From positions 5,251,001 to 5,315,000 of the forward strand of contig CAUEEP010000742.1 in NCBI GenBank assembly GCA_958450365.1: a stretch of 64,000 nt of DNA, in the 5' to 3' direction. This stretch comes from Mesorhabditis belari (Eukaryota > Nematoda > Chromadorea > Rhabditida > Rhabditidae). Shown here piece by piece: positions 11,472 to 20,500 of the stretch. The notes under the pieces were generated by a model. That model worked only from the letters and a program-made list of their open reading frames with translations, had not been told where the DNA came from and ran no database searches. Position numbers and translations under genes: made by a program. Each line of letters starts with the position of its first letter. The first letter of the stretch is position 1.

Positions 11472-11623
11472 CAGTCAAACTTCGATACAATAAATTTGAA
11501 ATTCTAAAAGGCGCCTAAAATTTCTGCATAGCTGCTCGAGCCAAACGAAATCAGTGGTCGTTCAGGGCAACTACGCAGAAAATTTGAGACACATTTTAGG
11601 TTCGTTATATCAAAGTTTGACTG
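11472..11623. mobile_element. 152-bp MITE with CAGTCAAACTT ends
   Basis: The ends CAGTCAAACTTCGATA and TATCAAAGTTTGACTG are inverted repeats, extending imperfectly for about 60 bp, with TA on both sides (11470-11471 and 11624-11625). This end sequence is of a kind common in Tc1/mariner-type MITEs of invertebrates. It lies just after the last exon of the GAS8-like gene. Confidence 0.85.
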
Positions 11624-11805
11624 TATTTGAATAACAAAAAGAAGAAAAAGAAATCCGGTGACCCGAAAATGATGACAAAACATAACACCTAGAGCCTATC
11701 GCCGAACACGCTCGAAATACTCGTATTCGCAGAAATGAGTATGAGAAAATGAAGAAATAACAAAAAAAAGAAACACGTCCTAACACTAACAAACTACGGT
11801 TTGGA

Positions 11806-11926
11806 TTGGGTTTTCTAAAAAGTGGGATTTTGGCTGACCAGGCTTCTGGCGGACTCTTAATATTTACCTCCTAAACTATTTACCTAAGATCTTCTCTAAA
11901 TTACCCACCGTTTAGAAAACCAACCC
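11806..11926. mobile_element. Possible 120-bp MITE
   Basis: The left end TTGGGTTTTCTAAAAAGTGGG is roughly the inverted complement of the right end CCCACCGTTTAGAAAACCAA. No clean target duplication is visible. Confidence 0.4.
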
Positions 11927-11967
11927 TAGAATAAATACGGTAGATTCCCGTTTTCTCTCTTTTTCCC

Positions 11968-13342
11968 TTAAAGATTAAGGATTTTCGGATCGATCTCCAA
12001 CTCTTTAAGCATTCGTTCCATCAAGAATGAGTCGATGTCGAAAGGCTTGAAATCGGGGCGAGCACAATCGGTGGTTGGTCTAGAATTGTGGTAGGTTTTG
12101 TATAGAATTTTTGTTTTTTTGACGTTTCCGAACCCTTTTGGACCAATTTGAAAAAAAAAAAAAAAAAAATTTAAAATTTGAGAATTTAAATACGATTACC
12201 TGAATACTTTTCAATTAGGTTACTCTATCAGTTAGGTATAAGCTCTAGGCTTTACAGTATCTTTTCCACTCAAATTCTCACCTGTAAACAACGACTTTTT
12301 GATCGGGTTCCCCGCTGGGCGTCTCAATGAATCGTTTCCAAGCTGAAATTAGAGATTAGATATTAAGAGCTGAACTTGAACATCCAATTTATAAATCCAA
12401 ATAAGTGTAAGAAGCTCGTTGTTAAGTAAATGTAATAGTTAGATAATAAAATATTATCTAAACTATTGTTTTAAAAGAGCTAAACTTTTATATAACTCAC
12501 AGCTATACAAAGCGTTCATCTGCTGCTCCAACATCGGCGACTTTGGACTTCCGGGCAGACTGTTGCTCGTTGTCTAAATTTATAAGTAAAAGTATAAGTT
12601 AGATAATCAAATACTAGCTAAACTATTGTTTTAAAAGCTTTTTACTGCATCAGCTTTTTGCTGCATTTTACTGCATCAGCTTTTTACTGCATTTTGCTGC
12701 ATCAGCTTTTTGCTGCATTTTACTGCATCAGCTTTTTACTGCATTTCCACTCACCGAACATGTCGAGCTGGCATTGTTTTTCCTTTTTGAATACCTTGTT
12801 CGCGGGAGGAAACTGAAATTTATAAGAATCTTTATTTTTTTATTATCAAAATCTTGTAGTTCTGTTCATTTCATATCTCTTATCAAGTCTGGCCTCAAAT
12901 GAAATCGATTTTCGCGAAGAGAAATTCATTTGAGAAACGTGCAGAAAAAAAGGAGACTTTCACTGACTATCCCACAAAAAAAGGTGATAAGTTTTCACAG
13001 AAAGTGATAGGTTATAGACAACATTTGAAAAGGCGAAAAATCTTTAGTTTTAGGTACTTTTTTAAGAGGAGACGCTTTAGTTGTTATAGGAACAAGCACT
13101 CTTGTTTAGCACTGAGGACACGCAATTGCCTTTCTGCCTGTCTATTACTTTGAATATCATTGTCATCTATCTAGCACTTACATTTCTTGTGTATTGAGGG
13201 AATTGGGCGATGTGGCTTCAGATGAAAGAGACGAATTAGATGAAGATCCCGATTGAGAGGCCTCATCACGAGGAGAGAAACCATTCCTCACAAGGGAACC
13301 CGCTTGAAGAATTCGCGGAGTCTTGCGCCCGACTTTGTACAT
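11968..13342 (-). CDS. Unrecognised basic/serine-rich protein, five exons, about 157 aa
   Basis: Exons 13342-13182, 12812-12755, 12573-12501, 12342-12282 and 12079-11968 join in frame with GT-AG introns. The protein starts MYKVGRKTPRILQAGSLV, has a Ser-rich stretch (QSGSSSNSSLSSEA), a basic patch FLPRTRYSKRKNN, SLPGSPKSPMLEQQMNALYS, then a compact C-terminus SWKRFIETPSGEPDQ, VVVYRP and FDIDSFLMERMLKELEID. The first two-thirds look disordered, with SP sites; the last 60 residues could fold. No signal peptide or membrane segment is visible. I do not recognise a family; the clean splicing and conserved-looking C-terminus argue for a real gene, perhaps an adaptor or RNA-regulatory protein (inference only). 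Confidence 0.7.
12638..12746. repeat. Intronic minisatellite (about 26-27 bp unit)
   Basis: Alternating CTTTTTACTGCAT, CAGCTTTTTGCTGCAT and similar units fill most of the intron between exons 2 and 3 of the unrecognised minus-strand gene, about four copies of a compound unit. Confidence 0.85.
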
Positions 13343-15220
13343 TTAGAAGGAATTTCGGGGAAATGAGAAATGGGGAAAAATGATGGGAATCTGAAATTGG
13401 AAAATAGATATTCAAGTAAAACGATTCGAAAAACAAGAAATCAAAAAGTTCACAATTTCATCATGCACATAAATGTTTGAGATTTGATTCTCCAAATGCC
13501 TATGATCTAGTTGTTTTTTGATAAATATTTAAAATTGATCTTAAAATAGGAAAAATAGTAAACAAGCTCTGTCGGAGGATTTGAGATTGCGACAAAAGAT
13601 TTGGAGAGATTCGTTGAAAAGAAAGTCTAGACGAGATTTAGCAACAAGAATTTGAAATCGATGAGAATAGAAACAGTCTATATCAAATTATTGTAAGAAT
13701 AATATGGAAAATATAGCGAAATATAGCAAAAAGGGCTTGGTTTCCCGATGCGCAGAGGAGAGGGTGGTGTAAAAATCTTGCAGAAACAAGTGAAAGAAGA
13801 TTTCAAATGAGGAAATCTGTTGATCTGTTGAAAAAATCTGTTGAAAAAGCTATGATTGATCGCTGTAAAGCATTGATTAAGTAACAATCAAAAAAGTAAT
13901 CTTGAAAAAAACTAGGCATCTAGTTGATTTTGAGTGTTGAGATATCACAGAGGGTCAAAGTCCGATAGAGTAGTCCAAATTTGGGGTTAGTCTGGTGAGA
14001 GAGGTGGTCACTCTGTGGGTCGAGAGGGTGTGCTGCTGTGGATTTGTCAACACACATAAAAGGGAACAGATTGGGGAAGGAATGGCGGAGAGGGACACTA
14101 CTGATGACTGACAGAGGTGAAGAAAGGGGGAGGAGAGGGGAACGTACCGCCCTTTTCACCCCACAGAACCACCCCCTTTTGAGTACACCGAGATACCCGA
14201 TACACCCTGGAAATGTGCTTATAAGTGACTCAAATATCAGCTGATATTGCATGGCCAGACGACCCGACCCCGCACAAATCCACATGATTCACCAGCTTTT
14301 TGATTAGCCAACTTTTGTTAATTATCTGGGAAATTGCTTTAGCAGCTGGGAAATTGCTTTACAATTATCGTAAACTAACAGCTGAAACTTTTTGTGCAAT
14401 ATGTTCAATTTTAATAGCCCCATCCAACTCGAAATAACTTTATTTTGGCTATTTCTTGAACAAAAGATCTAAACCGATAAAATCAAATTGCTCTTACTGA
14501 TCGGTCCATCAAAATAATTTCTAAATCTTTTCAAGCTTATCCTTTTCTACCACAACTCTTACAAAAAATTGCACAATATTGATTTTCTATGAATGATTTT
14601 GCGTAAGTCTCATAATTTGTCTTTCAGTCTTTTATGAAAAGCACCATTTGTTGTTTTCTAAAACGTACCCTTTTGGGCAATTTGTGGATATTTAATCATT
14701 TGGCTTTTACAAGCTTGTATATTCAATTTACAAGCTTGTAACTGTCCAAATAGTACCACTCCAACTGTAACAGAAAAATTTTGGGGGTGGCTACTTTGCG
14801 CAACTCACCATGACTTTCTTCTAAGTGGACCAATCTTTATGGTTTTGGTGTCTGTTGTTGAGATCTACATGACACCAAAATTATAAAGATTGGCCCACTT
14901 AAAAGAAAGTTATGGCGAGTTACACAAAAGACCCAGTTGCGCAAAAAAAATTGGCGCAAAGTAGCCACCCCCAAAATTTTCATTTCTTAAAACTTGTGTT
15001 GAGCTTATGTTTCATGTTTTGTTCTTATTTTTGATTTTACGTTTGTAAAGCAAACCCAGTACATTTTTTAAAACTTTATTAATATTCTAGCAACGTTTCT
15101 GACCGTTCTTGGTTGCAAAAATTCTGCGTTTGACACTTGCCTGGGCTTGCTTTACAAAATACTGCGTCTACTCTAATAATTTTTCTAAATTTAAGCACGA
15201 CTTTGACGGTGAATGATGAG
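13343..15220. other. Intergenic region between divergent genes
   Basis: Separates the 5' ends of the minus-strand five-exon gene and the plus-strand LINKIN gene, so it must hold both promoters. It includes AT-rich sequence and a foldback element at 14771-14996. Reading frames near 13920-14285 lack coding signs. Confidence 0.5.
14771..14996. mobile_element. Foldback/MITE of about 225 bp
   Basis: The left arm AAAATTTTGGGGGTGGCTAC is mirrored at the right by GTAGCCACCCCCAAAATTTT. Interior segments also pair (ATGACTTTCTTCTAAGTGG with CCACTTAAAAGAAAGTTAT). It lies about 220 bp before the LINKIN start codon, within the presumptive promoter. Confidence 0.8.
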
Positions 15221-17158
15221 ATGTTTCCCAAGACGAGTATTCGGACTCTCGTGATTTTCCAAGGGATCGTGCAATGTTTCGCGTTGGGAAGTTTTCCCAC
15301 TCCGTTCGGCGTCGACATCGTCCCCCACAGCGGCCACATTTGCGCACTCGGCGATGTGAATGGTGATCGAAACACGGATTTGCTCATCTTCCGCGAATCA
15401 ATCGATGAGGCAAAGAAGGGAACGATGGAGTTGGCTTGGGTGACACAAGATGAAAAAGGATCTTTCTGGAACCACACGAGCACGATTCCGCTCACTAAAT
15501 ACGACAAAGGAAACCCTCCGAGATGCGCGGTTGGTGATTTTGATGCTGAAAGCTCATTGGATTTGCTGATCACCGAGAAAAAAGGCGATGGAAGCTACCA
15601 AATCGACAAGTTGATGCTGTGGCAGTATGAGAACGGAGATTTCCTCTTCAGGGAAGCAAATTTATGCAGCTTTGCGACGACGACGTTTATCGAGGAGCCG
15701 AATTTCATCGACATCAATGGTGATGGGCAAGCAGATATTATTGGTGTCACAAAGGACATGAAGCTGTACTGCAAATTGGGAACATCTATGCTTCACCCGG
15801 CAAAGGAGTGTCTACCCGATTTAGAACCATTCAGTTGCGACCATCTTTTTGACAACTGGGATCTAAATTTTGCGGATAAAATGCCTTTCTTTGGTGCTCC
15901 ATGGATGTTTGTGGATATCGACGGTGATCTGTCATCTGAATTGATTGTGCCTTCACTATCGAAAAACGATAAAAGCTTGGTGTTTGATGTGTGGAGTCGC
16001 CCCAAAATCCATCCCGGTGAAGGAAAAGAAAATTCACGCTGGGCGATGAATGAGTTTGTGCAGATTCCAAGTTTGCCGTCAACGAGTCACCACGGTGCTC
16101 CTTTTGTTGCCGATTTCAATGGAAATGGAAGAATGGAAATTGCCGTGCCCACATGCAGTGAGGAGAGGTGCGAAACGGTGACGGCTTTATCACTTTTGGA
16201 GATTGTGGGTGATTGCGTGGATCATTGTGTGAAGCCGGCTTGGGAACAGGCCTCGATCGACATAAGTGGAATGAAAATTGTCTTATCGGAGGGCTCAAAA
16301 GTTTTGTTTCGAGTCGGTGATTTCAATCTCGATGGATTTCCCGATCTCGTCGCTACCTTTAAAGAACCGAACGCCGAAAAGACTTTTACAAAAGTTGTTG
16401 TCAATGACGAATGCCCAGATTGCCCGCAGAATCGAACGCGGAAGTTCCAGTTCAAAAAGATGAGCCTCGTTGAACCATGGGAGGCAGCACTGGGAAGGGT
16501 GACGTTGAGCACTTTCTTTGATTTGAAAGAAGATGGAAATCTGGATATTCTTGTGGAATATCACTACAGCAACAAGCGTCGATTCAGCTTCATTCCATCA
16601 ACCGAGAAGGATGACACCACTTTCCTTAAAGTTCAAACTTACACAAACGTGTGTGATGGGAAAGGATGTCGAAAGGGTTCTTCACAAAATGATATCGGAT
16701 CGGGCATCACTTGGCCAGGCGTTTGTATGCGATTCGAGATGACCGATTCGTGGACAAACGGTAAAAAGGAGGGAATCTCTTGCCAACTCCCATCAACCAC
16801 CCATCGATCGTTGTCCACTCCATATGCACTCTTTGGACTTGGTCGAAGTCCGAATTTTGTCGACAAAATCTACATTGGCGCTCCGCGATTTGTTGATGGA
16901 AAAGGTCAAACAGGATCGTTTCCACAATTGGTGCCAAATTCTCGAATCATCGTCATTCCACCAAAAGGCGGTCTCGGATCGTGGACCCATCGATTGTTCG
17001 TCACTCCATCACAGTTGATCATTCAATCGTTGATTGTTTTGGCATCGGTGTGCCTCTTATTGTTGTTGGTGGTAATCATTTTGCACATTCGCGAACGCAA
17101 AGAGGATCGACTGGAACGATTGGCGCAATCGCATCGTTTCCATTTTGATGCAATGTAG
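15221..17158 (+). CDS. lnkn-1: LINKIN / T-cell immunomodulatory protein (ITFG1) homologue
   Basis: A 645-codon frame without introns. A hydrophobic leader (SIRTLVIFQGIVQCFALGS) follows the ATG at 15221; the open frame extends upstream but that part resembles untranslated DNA. The ectodomain carries repeated FG-GAP/EF-like loops: GDVNGDRNTDLLIF, DINGDGQADIIG, DIDGDLSSELIV, DFNGNGRMEIAV, DFNLDGFPDLVA and DLKEDGNLDILV, the signature of the ITFG1 beta-propeller. A single membrane helix (LIVLASVCLLLLLVVIIL) and a short basic tail ending HFDAM follow. Human ITFG1 is about 612 aa, so the length fits. LINKIN is a type I membrane adhesion receptor linked to cell cohesion in the migrating C. elegans gonad. 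Lack of introns is odd beside intron-dense neighbours. Confidence 0.93.
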   Translation: MFPKTSIRTLVIFQGIVQCFALGSFPTPFGVDIVPHSGHICALGDVNGDRNTDLLIFRESIDEAKKGTMELAWVTQDEKGSFWNHTSTIPLTKYDKGNPPRCAVGDFDAESSLDLLITEKKGDGSYQIDKLMLWQYENGDFLFREANLCSFATTTFIEEPNFIDINGDGQADIIGVTKDMKLYCKLGTSMLHPAKECLPDLEPFSCDHLFDNWDLNFADKMPFFGAPWMFVDIDGDLSSELIVPSLSKNDKSLVFDVWSRPKIHPGEGKENSRWAMNEFVQIPSLPSTSHHGAPFVADFNGNGRMEIAVPTCSEERCETVTALSLLEIVGDCVDHCVKPAWEQASIDISGMKIVLSEGSKVLFRVGDFNLDGFPDLVATFKEPNAEKTFTKVVVNDECPDCPQNRTRKFQFKKMSLVEPWEAALGRVTLSTFFDLKEDGNLDILVEYHYSNKRRFSFIPSTEKDDTTFLKVQTYTNVCDGKGCRKGSSQNDIGSGITWPGVCMRFEMTDSWTNGKKEGISCQLPSTTHRSLSTPYALFGLGRSPNFVDKIYIGAPRFVDGKGQTGSFPQLVPNSRIIVIPPKGGLGSWTHRLFVTPSQLIIQSLIVLASVCLLLLLVVIILHIRERKEDRLERLAQSHRFHFDAM

Positions 17159-17470
17159 ATTGTGTTTCTAGTGAGCTAGCAGTTATCTTGTTACCTGGCT
17201 TTTGAAATTCTTATCAAGATCTAAAAAAGATAACTGTTAGTTCTTATCTGATAATTTATTTACGTGTTTGCTATATTTCCGATTCCTTGTGATAATTAAT
17301 TCGTTCGGGTATTTTTTTTCTGCCTGCGACCTTCTTTTTTATGGTATGATTTTTCATGTATTTGCGTAATTTTCTCAGCCAAATCGTTACATTTGCTTTA
17401 TTCATTTGTTGGGTTGTTCTCTTTTGTGGTTTTTATGAATGTTCTGAGCTGTTGAATTTGGAATTAAATG

Positions 17471-17482
17471 AATAAATTTCAG
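17471..17482 (+). promoter_or_regulatory. AATAAA overlapping a candidate trans-splice acceptor
   Basis: AATAAATTTCAG places a poly(A) signal (17471-17476) directly against a consensus nematode acceptor ending at 17482, 27 bp before the ATG9 start codon and 313 bp after the LINKIN stop. This is the arrangement of SL1-type operons in which the 3' end of one gene coincides with the trans-splice site of the next. It could equally be a chance AATAAA in a T-rich leader. Confidence 0.4.
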
Positions 17483-17508
17483 ATAAAGCTGCACGAGAAG
17501 AAGAGAGG

Positions 17509-20500
17509 ATGCCACTATTGGGCAGGAAAAAGAATAGGAATACTTATCAGGTAGGGTTTATATTAGTTTAATCTTTAACGTAGAGAATAAACAAATTTTT
17601 TATATTTATTGATCGTTTTTCAATTGTCCCATTTTAGGTGATTGACGACGATTTTGATGACACCGATGTGAACATTGCTTCGACGACATCTCTGCTCGGA
17701 AGTGAAGATCGATCAAGATTGCACTATCTTGATCCAAATGCCGAGCAAAGACCATTGTAAGTTCAAAAGCAGTAGGCAAGCAAATATCTGAGTAAGCCAT
17801 GCAAGACTACAAAGTATCTGAAGACTAAAATGCGTGTAGTTAAACAATTTGGACGACACATACAAATTTTATCAATTGACTGTATTCGAATAAAGAAGAC
17901 AGTAACTTTAATGGGTAACATTTATTCAGAGTTGAGCCAACCACGAGCACCGACGTAGAAGTTGGCTATCAAGGACCGCCAAATTCTCATCATGCCGCAT
18001 CGAATAATAACAGTACAAGTACGTTAAGAAAAGCGTTAGTGAAACACTGATATAAAAATTTTAAGGATTACATAACACCCCCCTACCACACTCGGCTCCG
18101 CCACTAATGGGAAGTAGTAGCAGCCAAGAACATCGATGGGAACACATTGAGAATTTGGATCAGGTAAGGAAATTGATAAACATGCGTCCTATTGTGCTGC
18201 AGAAACTAATTTACACTTCAAGTAAGTACCTCTAATCAATTTCAGTTCTTCACACGGGTCTACGAATATCATCAAGGCGGTGGATATTTGTGCATTGCCG
18301 CAAAACATGTCTTCTCGTTAGCTCAATTTGTTTTTATTGGTAAGCGAGACAAAAGGTTTCTAAATTCTAAAAAGAACCATTTTAGTGATTTTCTCGACGT
18401 TTTTCTTACAATGTATCGATTATGATGTGCTCTTCCGAAACACCAATTCGACGGCTTCCGGCGAATTCATCCCACCAGGAACTAAAAGACATTTTGGGGT
18501 AAGAAACAATCCATAGATTGAGGTGTAATAATTTGGCCGAATTCATATCACTTACATTTGTGAAATCTTTTCAGGATGCAATAGTTGACTCATGTGCGCA
18601 GCATCTGCATCCATTCATCATCATCGCCATTGCAATGGCCGTCATTTTCTGGGCGTCTCGGGTCATCAAAACCGGCTACTATTTGCTGCAATTAAGAGAG
18701 ATTCAGGTATGTAAATGTACATTTTGAAGGCGAAAAGCTCTGTACACAAGGCTTGAAATTCCATTCAGAACATCCAGAAACTTGATCTGTTTAATTCCAG
18801 GAGTTCTACACTCACGCATTGTCAATTGAAGACAACCAATTGTCGAATCTGACCTGGCACTCGATTGTGACAAGGATTTGTGAGGTCCAGCCGCGACTTC
18901 ACATAATCGTCAATTTCGAGACAATCTCCCCAATCGACCTCTATCATCGAATTTTGAGATTTAAGAACTATTTCGTTGCTTTAGTCAATCAGGTAAGAAC
19001 CTTTAAAGGGAAACAAAAATAAATCCGTTTTCAGAGAGTTCTACCACCTGTGTTGAAGGTTCCATTTTACGGCGAGGTGCCTTACCTACCGAATGGACTT
19101 AAAGGTCAGTAAAAATCGAAATACAGTAGTAATCAAATCTTGCTTCAGCTAATCTCGAATGGCTTCTTTTCTGGGGTTATTTCTCGCCTTGGAGAGGACC
19201 CTATGTACTGAAAGAAGAGTACCGAAATATGGAAAATCTTGAATATTTGACGATGGAAATGGAAAGAACTGTGAGTTGTGGGTTTAATGATTGAGAAACC
19301 TCGATTTAAGGTCACCTATCTCGGTTTATTCAATTTGATCTTTTTCCCGTTGATCTTTCTCTATCAATTGCTTTATTCGTTCTTCACTTTGGCTGAAATG
19401 ATCAAGAGAGAACCGGGATCATTGGGAACGAGAAGATACTCGAATTATGGACGGTTAGTGGAAAAGTTATAGAATTTTAAGATTACCGAAGTTACAGTAC
19501 AATAGAGATACAAACAAAATCAAGCTAAACACGAATTTTTTTTGATACTTTCACTCAGATACCGATTGCGTCACTTCAACGAGCTGGAGCACGAGTTGAA
19601 AGCAAGATTGAACCGTTCACATGCGTATGCTACTGCCTACGTTAATCAGTTTTACTCACCGTTAGGTAAATCAAATATGAAAATAGATCTGTAATTTAAT
19701 TGAAAAAATTTCAGGCGAGATTCTTGCGAAAAATGTAGCTTTTGTGGCTGGAGCGATCTTTGGAGTGCTTGCCGTGTTGACCGCCTGGGATGAAGATGTA
19801 TTACAGGTAAAGTTGATTCCAGGATTCTATGATTCAGCAACGTTGTGCTCTTAAGTTCTTCACTGACTTCAAAATCTGTTTCAGGTAGAGCACGTGTTGA
19901 CAGTGATGACGGTGGCTGGTGTGGTGATGATCGTTTGTCGGAGTCTCATCGCTGATGAGAATCTTGTCTGGCAACCGGAGGTAGGAAATTAAATTGAGAT
20001 TTCATTCATAACCAAGAACTTCTTATAAGATTACAGAAGTTCGGTTAGAATTCTAAACAAACTATATAAAGGGAAAATTCCAGGCTTTGCTCAGCCACGC
20101 CGCCTCGGAGTTACATTATTTACCAGTCGAATGGAAGGGACACGCACACACAGATCAAGTACGGAACACTTTTGAATCTATCTGGAATATTCATTTTACA
20201 TTGATCTTCGTTTTCAGATTCGTATCTCTTTCGAAAATCTCTTCCAATTAAAAGCTTTCTATTTACTTGAGGAGTTATCCAGTGCTGTCATCACTCCGAT
20301 CATTCTACTCACACAGTAAGTTCATTAAACATAGAAGAAATTAAGACGGAACACTTTTGTATCTATCTGGAATATTCGTTTTACATTGATCTTCGTTTTC
20401 AGATTCGACAATTAAAACAATTAAGACCCATTATTTTTAGTATCAAACCAATTTGCCGAACACTCGTTCGTTTCTTGATCGAGAATTCGGAAGGTGTTGA

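Noticed and set aside
10855..11518. Long glycine-rich and proline-rich reading frames on both strands
   Set aside because: They are translations of poly-G/poly-C runs in every frame; no collagen Gly-X-Y pattern, start context or splice signals.
13920..14285. 121-aa minus-strand frame
   Set aside because: Composition and context resemble intergenic DNA; no splice partners and no recognisable motif.
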